This document shows, in pieces, positions 54,137-62,834 of a stretch of DNA of 64,000 bases. This DNA is from Paenibacillus pinihumi DSM 23905 = JCM 16419 (GTDB lineage: Bacteria; Bacillota; Bacilli; Paenibacillales; Paenibacillaceae), in contig NZ_AULX01000020.1 of NCBI RefSeq assembly GCF_000422505.1, positions 62,001-126,000 of the forward strand, in the 5' to 3' direction. A program made the translations under genes and the position numbers. A model generated the notes under the pieces. That model was not told where the DNA came from, made no database searches, and worked only from the letters and a program-made list of their open reading frames with translations. Position 1 is the stretch's first letter. Each line of letters opens with the position of its first letter.

Positions 54137-54847
54137 TTACGCATCCAACAATTCGGTCACCTTACACAATTCAACCAGCCGGGCAGCACCGTTAAATTGA
54201 TCCCGGTTACGCTGGTGAATGCGGCCCAAGGCATCCTCGGTTACCTTTTTTGCTTTTTCAATACTGTGATGCTCTACCGCCTGAACGATTTCCCGCATAT
54301 GATCCAAAAAATAAACCGTTCTCCGCAGCATGCGGATGAGCAGAATTTGCCGGATATGCACCGCTGTAAAGATCCGGTAGCCATTTTCGGGATCACGGTC
54401 AGGCGTTATTAGCCCTTCCTTCTCCCAATGCCGGATCGCCGAAGACTGGACAGCCGTATAGGCTGATACTTCGCCGATGGACATATAGGCTTTCTGCTTT
54501 TTGTTCCCTGCGGGCGGGAGATCGGGGTTTTGCAGCAATGCCAGCGTCTGGTCGGCAATAGTCTTTTCATGGTGCAGTTCAGCCTGTTCCTTATTAATAA
54601 GCCAGAAGGCGCTGTCCATCTCCCCATTCTGAATATGAACCATGGCCTTGCAGGCAACCGGAACCCCGTAAGCCGGAATCAGGGCACGCAGACAACGGAA
54701 ATATTCGAGATGCACCCTCGTGTACAGCCGGTATCCGTTGCCGGCGCGCTCCGGGGACGGAACGACTCCCCAAGCCTCATAATGCCGCAAAGCGCTGGTG
54801 CTGATATGAAGCTCTCTAGCAATATCGATTGGCCTGTAATATTCCAT
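54137..54847 (-). CDS. MerR family regulator with two HTH domains in tandem
   Basis: A 236-residue protein with two MerR-type winged-helix domains. The first is at residues 1-70 (YYRPIDIARELHISTSALRH, then YEAWGVVPSPERAGNGYRLY), the second at about 120-190 (YMSIGEVSAYTAVQSSAIRH, then WEKEGLITPDRDPENGYRIF). The second is followed by a long helix. Most MerR proteins have one such domain and dimerise; here one chain might supply both. It is divergent from the UvrA-like gene across 233 bases, so it probably controls it. No metal-binding cysteines are visible. Confidence 0.88.
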   Translation of the reverse strand: MEYYRPIDIARELHISTSALRHYEAWGVVPSPERAGNGYRLYTRVHLEYFRCLRALIPAYGVPVACKAMVHIQNGEMDSAFWLINKEQAELHHEKTIADQTLALLQNPDLPPAGNKKQKAYMSIGEVSAYTAVQSSAIRHWEKEGLITPDRDPENGYRIFTAVHIRQILLIRMLRRTVYFLDHMREIVQAVEHHSIEKAKKVTEDALGRIHQRNRDQFNGAARLVELCKVTELLDA

Positions 54848-55080
54848 CCCGTCTCCCCCTTCTATTAGTTATCTAACTATAGCAAATACAACCCGCAGCT
54901 TCAAACACTCTAGTAGAACATTAAAGCGCGTCGCAAATGTTATGCCTAGAAACTCAAGATATTTAAATAAAAAAATAAACCAACCTTGGCACTTGCATGA
55001 GAGTTGTAAACTTATATAGCAAACTTCTTTTCTGGAACATCAGAATTGAAAACGAGAATGAATGACGGAGGTTCGAACGT

Positions 55081-57576
55081 ATGAATCAAACCATTGAAAT
55101 TCGGGGTGCACGGGAAAATAATCTCCAGAACGTAACGCTTCATATTCCCAAATACAAGCTGGTCGTGCTGACCGGGCCTTCAGGCTCCGGGAAATCGACT
55201 CTCGCCATGGATACACTCCAACGGGAATGTCAGCGCCAGTATATGGAATCGATGGGAATGACAGCGGAGACGATCGCCAAACCGAAGGTGGATGCCATCA
55301 TCGGCCTCTCGCCTTCAATCAGTGTCGGCCAGCATGTGACGAATCGGAATCCCCGCTCTACAGTAGGCACCATAACCGACATTCATACCTATTTGAGAGT
55401 CATTTACGAAAAGCTGGGTGAGCGGCCGTGTCCTCACTGCGGCACACGATTTGTCCCTGGACCGGATCATGAAGCCTCCGGAGCAGATGCTGGAGATGAT
55501 GATACTCATCATTTCATTGCCTGTCCTCATTGCGGCGGAACTATGGAACAACTAGTGAGAAGGCATTTCTCCTATAACACCCCGGAGGGTGCCTGTGAGG
55601 AATGCGGAGGGCTGGGTCATACGCTAACCTTGAATCTGGAAGCGGTATTTGATGAGGAACGCAGTCTGAACGGCGGATGCGTCACGATCTGGTACGATAG
55701 CTTCATCCAGCATTACAGCTCCATTCTGGAAGCGGCATCGAAGCATTATGGTATCGTATTCGATCCCGACCTTCCGCTCAGGTCTTATAACCATGTACAA
55801 CGGGACCTGCTGTATTACGGGGTCGAGAGCGAGAAATTTTCCAGCCATTATCCGGATGCCAATCCGCCCAAGTCCGTGACGGCAGGCAAATTTGAAGGTG
55901 TTGTAACCGGGATCTGGAGACGGTATAAGGAAAAAGGCAGTGAATCCGGAGAATCCGCATTGTTCAGCGAGCATGTCTGCCATTCCTGCAACGGGGCGAG
56001 ACTGAAAAAAGCAATTTGCGAAGTAACCGTTGGCGGCGCAGCCATCTCTGACATTTCCGGCTGGTCGCTCCAGAATGCGGCAGCATGGCTTGACAAGCTC
56101 ATGGGAGAGCTGCAGCCTGAAGAAAAGGAGCAGGTGGAAACGCTGCTTCATGATTTAACGCTCCATACGAAACGAATCGTCGATGTGGGACTTGGCTACT
56201 TGTCCCTCAGCCGGCAGTCCATCACATTATCCGGCGGAGAGGCACAACGGCTTCGTCTTGCTTCCGTTCTCGGCTCGGGCTTAACGGGAGTGCTCTATAT
56301 TCTTGATGAGCCTACAGCCGGACTGCACCCGCGGGATACAGCCGGGCTGATCCAGGTGCTCAAGCAGCTCCGGGATCTGGGAAATACAGTACTCGTCATC
56401 GAGCATGACGTTGAAATGATGCACGCGGCCGACCATGTTATCGATATGGGACCCGGGGCAGGAAGCTTCGGCGGACGGGTTGTCGGGGAAGGCACACTCG
56501 CTGAGCTGCTGAATCACTCTGCTTCCGTGACTGGTGCATTCCTGCGCGAGGAAGAAAAGCGGACAGCAAACATGAAGACCAGGCGGACAGGTAACGGAAG
56601 CTTTATTAAAGTTCATGACGCTCATGACCGGAATCTGAAGCACATCGACGTCTCCTTCCCTCTCGGCTGTCTGGCGGCATTGACCGGCGTCTCCGGTTCC
56701 GGAAAATCGACGCTGCTGTTTGACCTTGTAGCTGCCGGAGGAACCGATGAACAGCTGCGCAGCGGGTGCAGGAGCATCACCGGCTTGAACGCCGTCGACA
56801 GCATCGTGACCGTCGACCAGTCGCCGATCGGCCGGATGAGCCGTTCCAATGTCGCGACCTATACCGATGTATTTACAGCAATACGCTCCCTGTATGCCGC
56901 ACTTCCCGCAGCCAAACAGGCTGGACTGACCGCAAAGCACTTCTCTTTCAATACACAGGGCGGACGATGCGAGCACTGTCAGGGACTTGGCGCTGTGCCG
57001 ATGGATATGTTCTTCCTGCCGGGCCTTGAGGTCCGCTGCCCGGTCTGCCGCGGCAAACGCTTTAAAGACGAGGTGCTTGCTGTTACCTATAAAGGACTGT
57101 CCATCTCCGATCTGCTGGATCTGACCATTGAGGAAAGTCTCCCCCTGCTTCAGGGACAGACACGAATGGATGCCCAAATCGCTCTGCTAAGTGAAGTCGG
57201 GCTTGGTTACCTGCATTGGGGACAGTCCATCCGAACGTTGTCGGGTGGTGAAGGCCAGCGGATCAGACTGGCCAAGGAGCTAAGCGGCAAAACAAAACGC
57301 CATACGCTTTACCTGCTTGATGAGCCTTCCACAGGACTTCATCCACGGGATACCCGCCAGTTGCTCGTGCTGCTGAACAGACTGGTGGATGCGGGCAACA
57401 GCGTTATCGTCGTAGAGCATAATCTGGATGTGATTCGTGAATGTGACTGGGTGATTGATATCGGTCCGGAAGGCGGGCATGATGGTGGAGAGCTCGTAGC
57501 CGCCGGGACACCGGAAGCAGTCGCCGCAGTCAGCGCTTCGCATACCGGCAGATATTTGAGACAGGCGCTTGTCTAG
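55081..57576 (+). CDS. UvrA-like ABC-type ATPase lacking the UvrB-binding domain
   Basis: An 831-residue UvrA paralogue (true UvrA is about 940-960). Two ATPase modules are intact: VVLTGPSGSGKSTLAMDTLQ and ALTGVSGSGKSTLLFDLVAA; signatures SLSRQSITLSGGEAQRLRLA and LSGGEGQRIRLAKELSGK; Walker B ILDEPTAGLHPRD and LLDEPSTGLHPRD. Zinc cysteines appear in CPHCGGTMEQ, CEECGGLG, CHSCNGARL and CEHCQGLG. Between CPHCGTRF and FSYNTPEGACEECG only about 50 residues are present, so the UvrB-binding domain is missing. Such paralogues (UvrA2/DrrC type) are linked to drug resistance or UvrB-independent damage handling. GGAGG precedes the ATG. Confidence 0.9.
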   Translation: MNQTIEIRGARENNLQNVTLHIPKYKLVVLTGPSGSGKSTLAMDTLQRECQRQYMESMGMTAETIAKPKVDAIIGLSPSISVGQHVTNRNPRSTVGTITDIHTYLRVIYEKLGERPCPHCGTRFVPGPDHEASGADAGDDDTHHFIACPHCGGTMEQLVRRHFSYNTPEGACEECGGLGHTLTLNLEAVFDEERSLNGGCVTIWYDSFIQHYSSILEAASKHYGIVFDPDLPLRSYNHVQRDLLYYGVESEKFSSHYPDANPPKSVTAGKFEGVVTGIWRRYKEKGSESGESALFSEHVCHSCNGARLKKAICEVTVGGAAISDISGWSLQNAAAWLDKLMGELQPEEKEQVETLLHDLTLHTKRIVDVGLGYLSLSRQSITLSGGEAQRLRLASVLGSGLTGVLYILDEPTAGLHPRDTAGLIQVLKQLRDLGNTVLVIEHDVEMMHAADHVIDMGPGAGSFGGRVVGEGTLAELLNHSASVTGAFLREEEKRTANMKTRRTGNGSFIKVHDAHDRNLKHIDVSFPLGCLAALTGVSGSGKSTLLFDLVAAGGTDEQLRSGCRSITGLNAVDSIVTVDQSPIGRMSRSNVATYTDVFTAIRSLYAALPAAKQAGLTAKHFSFNTQGGRCEHCQGLGAVPMDMFFLPGLEVRCPVCRGKRFKDEVLAVTYKGLSISDLLDLTIEESLPLLQGQTRMDAQIALLSEVGLGYLHWGQSIRTLSGGEGQRIRLAKELSGKTKRHTLYLLDEPSTGLHPRDTRQLLVLLNRLVDAGNSVIVVEHNLDVIRECDWVIDIGPEGGHDGGELVAAGTPEAVAAVSASHTGRYLRQALV

Positions 57577-57598
57577 CATCAGCCAAGCATCAAGAAGA

Positions 57599-57648
57599 GG
57601 GGCTATCTGGAGAGTCAGTGGGAACTGACATCTGGATGCCCCGTTTTT
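57599..57648 (+). terminator. Terminator of the UvrA-like gene
   Basis: Arms GGGGC and GCCCC outside and GTCAG/CTGAC inside, followed by GTTTTT on the plus strand, 23 bases after the stop. Confidence 0.75.
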
Positions 57649-57920
57649 GTTGAATGTTATCCGGCTTTCAAGTCTTACGAGAACAAACAGATCCATATGA
57701 TTTTGGATCTGGAATCGTTGATCTCCAAGCACCATGCAGCTCGCGTGCTTGATGAAATTTGAAGCCATCCCGGACGAGCAGTTATCTGCTCATTATATGG
57801 GGGCAATTGCAGCGCATTGAAGAAGCAGCTGAAGCTCATCCGGGAAGATTTTCTCCTATGGTTAGCACAGCTTCACTGGAACACGGTGTGGGAAGAGTCA
57901 AAGGCAAAAGGCGATTAAAT
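57649..57920 (+). pseudogene. Decayed IS1182-like transposase remnant
   Basis: Three consecutive short frames together spell parts of an IS1182-type transposase. The first is YENKQIHMILDLESLISKHH followed by AARVLDEI, ending at 57762. A +1 frameshift leads to FEAIPDEQLSAHYMG, ending at 57820. A further segment, KKQLKLIREDFL, comes from a later part of the protein. Most of the gene is therefore deleted and the rest frameshifted. No terminal inverted repeats are seen. It ends next to the CRISPR array's degenerate repeat. Recognition is by memory of the family pattern, so moderately sure. Confidence 0.6.
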
Positions 57921-58673
57921 GTCGCACTCACATAGAGTGCGACATCATCATAGAACATTCGTTCGTGTTCCGCAAGGGTTTCAATCCACGCACTCACATA
58001 GAGTGCGACGCGTAATGCGAGCAAGTCGCCCATAGAGCTGCGGGTTTCAATCCACGCACTCACATAGAGTGCGACGGGATATTACGCCCAAGAGTTGAAT
58101 CAATGTTGATGTTTCAATCCACGCACTCACATAGAGTGCGACGTTTCCTACTTTCCAACATTCAATTTTGCCATCCAGTTTCAATCCACGCACTCACATA
58201 GAGTGCGACGGTTGAAAACATGCGAGCGAAATCTACTAGGATGGTTTCAATCCACGCACTCACATAGAGTGCGACAATATCGCCCTTTACAATCTTCCTA
58301 TCCTCCAAATGTTTCAATCCACGCACTCACATAGAGTGCGACGTGAATTCCAATGGAGTAACTTATCATCAGTTCATGTTTCAATCCACGCACTCACATA
58401 GAGTGCGACCGACTTGTACTTGTGTCCCATCGGTATAATTATGGTTTCAATCCACGCACTCACATAGAGTGCGACCGCGGCGCTGTTCATCAAGGCGACG
58501 ATTTTGATGTTTCAATCCACGCACTCACATAGAGTGCGACAAGTTACAATGTACAGTTGCAAGTCTATATAGATGTTTCAATCCACGCACTCACATAGAG
58601 TGCGACAGAATCTGTTGCTGCACCTCTGGCGGCAATGAATCGTTTCAATCCACGCACTCACATAGAGTGCGAC
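57921..58673 (-). CRISPR. Type I-C-like CRISPR array, 11 full repeats plus a degenerate terminal repeat
   Basis: Full 32-base repeats start at 57978, 58044, 58111, 58178, 58244, 58311, 58378, 58444, 58509, 58575 and 58642. On the plus strand each begins GTTTCAATCCACGC and ends ATAGAGTGCGAC. They are identical, with ten spacers of 33-35 bases. At the left end a partial repeat (57921-57943) keeps only the last 21 or so bases and adds an eleventh 34-base spacer. Type I-C repeats read GTCGC...ATTGAAAC in the crRNA direction, so the array is transcribed on the minus strand, with the leader on the right. No cas gene lies in the window. Confidence 0.95.
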
Positions 58674-58862
58674 AGCGAAAATGAGTGGAATTATCCCCTT
58701 AAGGGGAGTAATTCCAAGAAAATCTTGCAAAAACAATACATTCAAGAAAATAAAAATCATTGACTTTTTTACTTATCTATGATTTTTATGCATTTTCGAC
58801 AAATTTCGAGGTGCGAAGGACCCGGGGATTTTATGGGAGCTTCACATTCGCACCAGAAATAT
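58674..58862 (-). promoter_or_regulatory. CRISPR leader
   Basis: AT-rich sequence next to the first repeat, which fits a leader. It contains a strong palindrome at 58687-58715 (GGAATTA..CCCCTT/AAGGGG..TAATTCC), 13 bases from the repeat. A second inverted repeat has GGTGCGAA at 58810-58817 and TTCGCACC at 58847-58854, with CCCGGGG between. From memory, a GGTGCGAA...TTCGCACC element is common in the leader region of I-C loci, usually just after cas2; here cas2 is absent and thrS follows. Confidence 0.7.
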
Positions 58863-59068
58863 TGCATCTCAACTATCTATTTGTTTGATATTCCAATTTA
58901 GAGTGATTCTACTAATTTATACTTTATAGGGCTGACACATAGGTGTCAACCCTAACACCGGGCTAATAATATAGACATGGGAACCAAGGCTAACATGTCT
59001 TACTCTATGGAAAACGGCGGACTTACTCGACAGTCCCTCTTGTTAAATAACTCGCTACACGAATTCAC

Positions 59069-60982
59069 TCATGTTCTCAAGCGAATCTCTTCCTTAATAA
59101 GTTCTACAAACTGCTGGATTTCGATTGAACCAAGATCTCCTTCTCCCCGCTTTCTCAGTGATACGGTAGAAGAATTCTTCTCGTTTTCTCCAAGCACAAT
59201 CATATACGGTACCTTCTCCAGCTGGGCTTCGCGAATTTTGTAGCCGAGCTTTTCGCCCCGGATATCAATATCGACACGGATGCCGGACTTCTCCAGCGTC
59301 TTTTTCACTTCAAATGCATAATCAGCATATTTGTCGGATACTGGCAGCAGCTTTACCTGCACTGGTGCCAGCCAGACCGGGAAAGCCCCGGCATAATGCT
59401 CCGTCAAAATCCCGATAAAACGGTCAAGCGAGCCATACACCGCACGGTGGATAACAACAGGACGATGCTTCCCGCCATCCTCGCCAATATAGGAGAGATC
59501 GAACTTTTCAGGCATCTGGAAATCCAGTTGAATCGTTCCGCACTGCCAGCTCCGCTTGAGCGCATCCAGAATGTGAAAATCAATCTTGGGACCGTAAAAT
59601 GCTCCGTCACCCTCGTTCAAAGTATAGGCGACACCACGGTTATCCAGCACATTTTGCAATGCCTGCTCCGCCTCGTGCCACAATTCATCCGATCCCATGG
59701 AATCTTCCGGTCTTGTCGACAGTTCAATTTTGTATTCAAAACCGAAAACCCGATACACCTGGTCAATCAGCTCCATAACCTTTCCGATTTCGTCCTCAAT
59801 TTGCTCCCGGAGTACAAACAGATGGGCATCATCTTGACAGAATGTCCGTACCCGCATCATTCCGCTCAGCGCTCCGGAGAACTCATGACGGTGCACCTGT
59901 CCGAACTCGAACATCCGGATCGGCAGCTCCCGATAGGAGTGCAGGCTGTTCTTGTAAACGAGCATATGGCCCGGACAGTTCATCGGTTTCAGCGCGTGCT
60001 TCGCCTCATCAACCTGGGCGAAATACATATTGTCCTTATAGTGATCCCAATGACCGGACTCCTCCCAGATTCGCTGGTTCATCATGAGCGGTGTACGAAC
60101 CTCTTCGTATCCGCGCTGCAATTGCAGCGCGCGGGAGAAATTCTCCAGCTCAGTGCGAACAGCCATTCCTTTGGGCAAGTAAAAGGGCATTCCCGGCGCT
60201 TCCTCCGAAAACATGAACAGCCCTAGTTCCTTGCCCAGCTTGCGGTGGTCGCGCTGCTTCGCCTCTTCCAGCAGATGCAAATGCGCCTCCAGCTCCGCCT
60301 TTTTCGGGAATGAGGTTCCATAGACACGCTGCAGCATCTTATTGCCCGCATCCCCCCGCCAGTAGGCGCCTGCCACGCTCAGCAGCTTGAACGCCTTGAT
60401 CCGGCCTGTTGCGGAGAGATGCGGCCCCCTGCATAAATCTATAAACTCGCCTTGCTCATAGATACTGATTTCCGCCTCCTCAGGCAAAGCATGAATGAGC
60501 TCCAGCTTGAGCGGCTCATCCAGTTCTCCGAATAACTGAAGCGCCTCATCACGGCTGACAACCCGTCGCACGATCGGAAGATTCTCACGAACAATGCGCT
60601 CCATCTCCTGCTCAATTGCAGCCAGGTCATCAATAGACAGAGGCTCCTCAATATCGATATCGTAATAAAAGCCATCCGCGATTACCGGGCCGATCCCAAG
60701 TTTGACATTTTGATCTCCATAGATTCGTCTGATCGCCTGAGCCATCAAATGCGCTGTGCTGTGCCGATATATTTCCAACCCTTCCGGGCTATCCAATGTG
60801 ATGATTTCCACGAGGCCGTCATGCTCGATCTGCTGGTTCAGATCAACCGGCTTGCCATTTATTTTTCCGGCGACTGCGTCCTTTTTCAATCCCACACTAA
60901 TCGATTCCGCCACGTTGAACACTGTGGTGCCTTGCGGATACCTCCTGACTGTCTGATCTGCCAACATTACATTGATCTCCAT
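59069..60982 (-). CDS. thrS: Threonyl-tRNA synthetase ThrS
   Basis: A 637-residue class II synthetase. The TGS domain is at 1-60 (INVMLADQTVRRYPQGTTVF). The editing domain has HSTAHLMAQAIRRIYG and CRGPHLSATGRIKAF. The catalytic core has MNCPGHMLVYKNSLHSYREL (motif 2 region) and GAFPVWLAPVQVKLLPVSDK before the anticodon-binding domain. The ATG at 60982 has GGAGG eight bases upstream; an extension to 61027 would run into the T-box. It is preceded by a threonine T-box, so controlled by uncharged tRNA-Thr. Confidence 0.97.
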   Translation of the reverse strand: MEINVMLADQTVRRYPQGTTVFNVAESISVGLKKDAVAGKINGKPVDLNQQIEHDGLVEIITLDSPEGLEIYRHSTAHLMAQAIRRIYGDQNVKLGIGPVIADGFYYDIDIEEPLSIDDLAAIEQEMERIVRENLPIVRRVVSRDEALQLFGELDEPLKLELIHALPEEAEISIYEQGEFIDLCRGPHLSATGRIKAFKLLSVAGAYWRGDAGNKMLQRVYGTSFPKKAELEAHLHLLEEAKQRDHRKLGKELGLFMFSEEAPGMPFYLPKGMAVRTELENFSRALQLQRGYEEVRTPLMMNQRIWEESGHWDHYKDNMYFAQVDEAKHALKPMNCPGHMLVYKNSLHSYRELPIRMFEFGQVHRHEFSGALSGMMRVRTFCQDDAHLFVLREQIEDEIGKVMELIDQVYRVFGFEYKIELSTRPEDSMGSDELWHEAEQALQNVLDNRGVAYTLNEGDGAFYGPKIDFHILDALKRSWQCGTIQLDFQMPEKFDLSYIGEDGGKHRPVVIHRAVYGSLDRFIGILTEHYAGAFPVWLAPVQVKLLPVSDKYADYAFEVKKTLEKSGIRVDIDIRGEKLGYKIREAQLEKVPYMIVLGENEKNSSTVSLRKRGEGDLGSIEIQQFVELIKEEIRLRT

Positions 60983-61025
60983 GATCTTTGCCTCCATTTC
61001 CGAAATATTGGTTATATGTGAACGC

Positions 61026-61335
61026 AAAAAAACGCACTGTCCCGAAAGGGACGAGTGCGTTCAGCTCGTGGTTCCACCCTAGTTCAACCTGCATACTGCA
61101 TGCCTCCGGCTGTTCTCCGCAGGTCAGATGCAAGGTCCTCTGGTATCCGGTAACGGGGATAAGACGGTGTTCGCTTAATGCTGTGAAGAACAGATTCACA
61201 GGGTTCAACGACACGGCTGCAAAGGGGTAATCTCTCTTCCGTAGCTGGAGAAGCTTTCAGCCTGAACTTCTCTCTCTGGACAGCCCGTGAAGGAAATCAT
61301 GTCTTTGGTCAATGCCTCGTATGAAATTATGAATT
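61026..61335 (-). promoter_or_regulatory. T-box riboswitch of thrS
   Basis: On the minus strand the T-box core AGGGTGGAACCACG is at 61067-61080. It is followed by the terminator hairpin at 61031-61061 (AACGCACT/AGTGCGTT with inner GTCCC/GGGAC) and a T-run. The upstream 250 bases form the stem I region. GAACACCGTC on this strand offers an ACC threonine specifier codon, but I could not prove its position in the loop. Confidence 0.93.
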
Positions 61336-61386
61336 TTATATTACAGAATGAGGATTTGAAAAGTCAAGAAAAAAATCTTATACGTA

Positions 61387-62721
61387 TTATTCCCGTTCCT
61401 CTTCAGCGCCTTCCTCTTCGTAGGCCTTAAGCTTCAGTTTTACCTTTAAAATCTGACGATTGTCCATCTCCGCCACCTGCCACTCATGGCCGGAATATCG
61501 GATCAGTTCCTCTGACTGGCCGGTCATCATCGTCTCAATCTGAATCCAGCCGCCAAGAGTTTCAACTTCGCGGTCCGGATCAAAGCGTACGCCAAAGCGC
61601 TCCTCCAGATCGGACAGCAGTACACGTCCGTTAATAATATACTCCATCTCCCCGGACTGTACGATATCCGGCTGCTCATCTTCATCAAATTCATCCCGTA
61701 TATCTCCGACGATTTCCTCCAGAATATCCTCCATCGTGATAATTCCGGCGGTACCGCCGTATTCATCAATCACAAGCGCGATATGCACGCGCTTGCGCTG
61801 CATTTTCATCAGTACATCCTGCAGCGGTGTAGCTTCATGAATAATATGGATATCATGAATATGGTCCGCAATTACGGTTTCCCGCCCCAGGGCAAGATGA
61901 GTGACCATTTCCTTGGCGTTAATCGCCCCGACTATATCGTCTTTGCTTCCGTTTCGGGTGACCGGATAACGCGTGTAATGGTATTCATCGATCAGTTTTA
62001 ATAATTCCGACATATCCATGGACTGGTCGATCGCGATCATTTGCGTGCGGGGAACCATAATGTCCTTTGCCACACGCTCATCGAAAGCGAATATATTTTG
62101 CATGTATGAAAGCTCGGTCTGGTTAATCTCACCGCTCTTGAAGCTTTGCGCCATAATGATTTTCAGCTCTTCCTCCGAGTGTGCCTGTTCATGCCCGGCC
62201 GGCTTTACGCCGAACAGACGAAGAAAAATACGTGCGGAGCCATTAAGCGCCCATATCAGCGGGAACAACAGCTTGCCGAATGCAACAAGCGGCCCTGCGA
62301 GCAGCAAGGTAACCCGTTCAGCATACTGAATTGCCAGTGTCTTGGGTGCCAGCTCTCCAAGAACAACGTGGAGAAACGTCATGATCGATAACGCAAGCGC
62401 ATAAGAGATGAAGGTGCTCATTGCCGCCGGGATGCCCAAATCATGAAACAGCGGGTGCAAAATCTTCTCCACGGTCGGTTCACCCAATGTACCCAGCCCA
62501 AGAGCTGTAACGGTAATACCAAGCTGACAAGCGGACAAATAATAATCAAGGTCCGTAGCGAGCTTCTTGGCGGCAATGGCCTTCTTGTTTCCTTCGGCAA
62601 TCAGCTGGTCAAGGCGCGATACCCTTACCTTCACAACCGCGAATTCCGCTCCAACGAAAAATGCGGTCAGAGCAATCAGTACTGCAATTAATACCAGGTT
62701 AATCAAGATGGATAGGTCCAA
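61387..62721 (-). CDS. CNNM/CorC-type membrane protein (DUF21-CBS-CorC_HlyC)
   Basis: A 444-residue protein, also called hemolysin family. The DUF21 membrane domain (about 1-195) has IALTAFFVGAEFAVVKVRVS and FLHVVLGELAPKTLAIQYAE. Two CBS domains follow (about 210-335; DIMVPRTQMIAIDQSMDMSE and IHIIHEATPLQDVLMKMQRK). A CorC_HlyC domain ends it (about 355-435). Members of this family are proposed magnesium exporters or regulators. Start is TTG at 62721 after GAGGGA. It lies 113 bases downstream of the metallophosphoesterase on the same strand. Confidence 0.92.
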   Translation of the reverse strand: MDLSILINLVLIAVLIALTAFFVGAEFAVVKVRVSRLDQLIAEGNKKAIAAKKLATDLDYYLSACQLGITVTALGLGTLGEPTVEKILHPLFHDLGIPAAMSTFISYALALSIMTFLHVVLGELAPKTLAIQYAERVTLLLAGPLVAFGKLLFPLIWALNGSARIFLRLFGVKPAGHEQAHSEEELKIIMAQSFKSGEINQTELSYMQNIFAFDERVAKDIMVPRTQMIAIDQSMDMSELLKLIDEYHYTRYPVTRNGSKDDIVGAINAKEMVTHLALGRETVIADHIHDIHIIHEATPLQDVLMKMQRKRVHIALVIDEYGGTAGIITMEDILEEIVGDIRDEFDEDEQPDIVQSGEMEYIINGRVLLSDLEERFGVRFDPDREVETLGGWIQIETMMTGQSEELIRYSGHEWQVAEMDNRQILKVKLKLKAYEEEGAEEERE

Positions 62722-62834
62722 TTCGTTCCCTCAATTCGAGGGATTCACCTCCGTAAATTTTAGATCAGGACAAGTTTTGGCATGTCCTGGATTACAACTA
62801 ATACGCACAAAGACGGGCTGATGTTCCAACTTTT

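Noticed and set aside
56281-57177. A 298-codon open frame opposite the UvrA-like gene
   Set aside because: It lies entirely within a gene with complete ATPase motifs on the other strand and shows no protein family features.
57836-58760. Short open frames containing ALYVSAWIE repeats
   Set aside because: These are translations of the CRISPR repeats, not proteins.
59396-60226. A 276-codon open frame opposite thrS
   Set aside because: It is an antisense shadow of a conserved synthetase gene.
60897-61214. An open frame covering the thrS leader
   Set aside because: The region is a T-box RNA with a clear core and terminator, and the frame runs through the regulatory hairpins.
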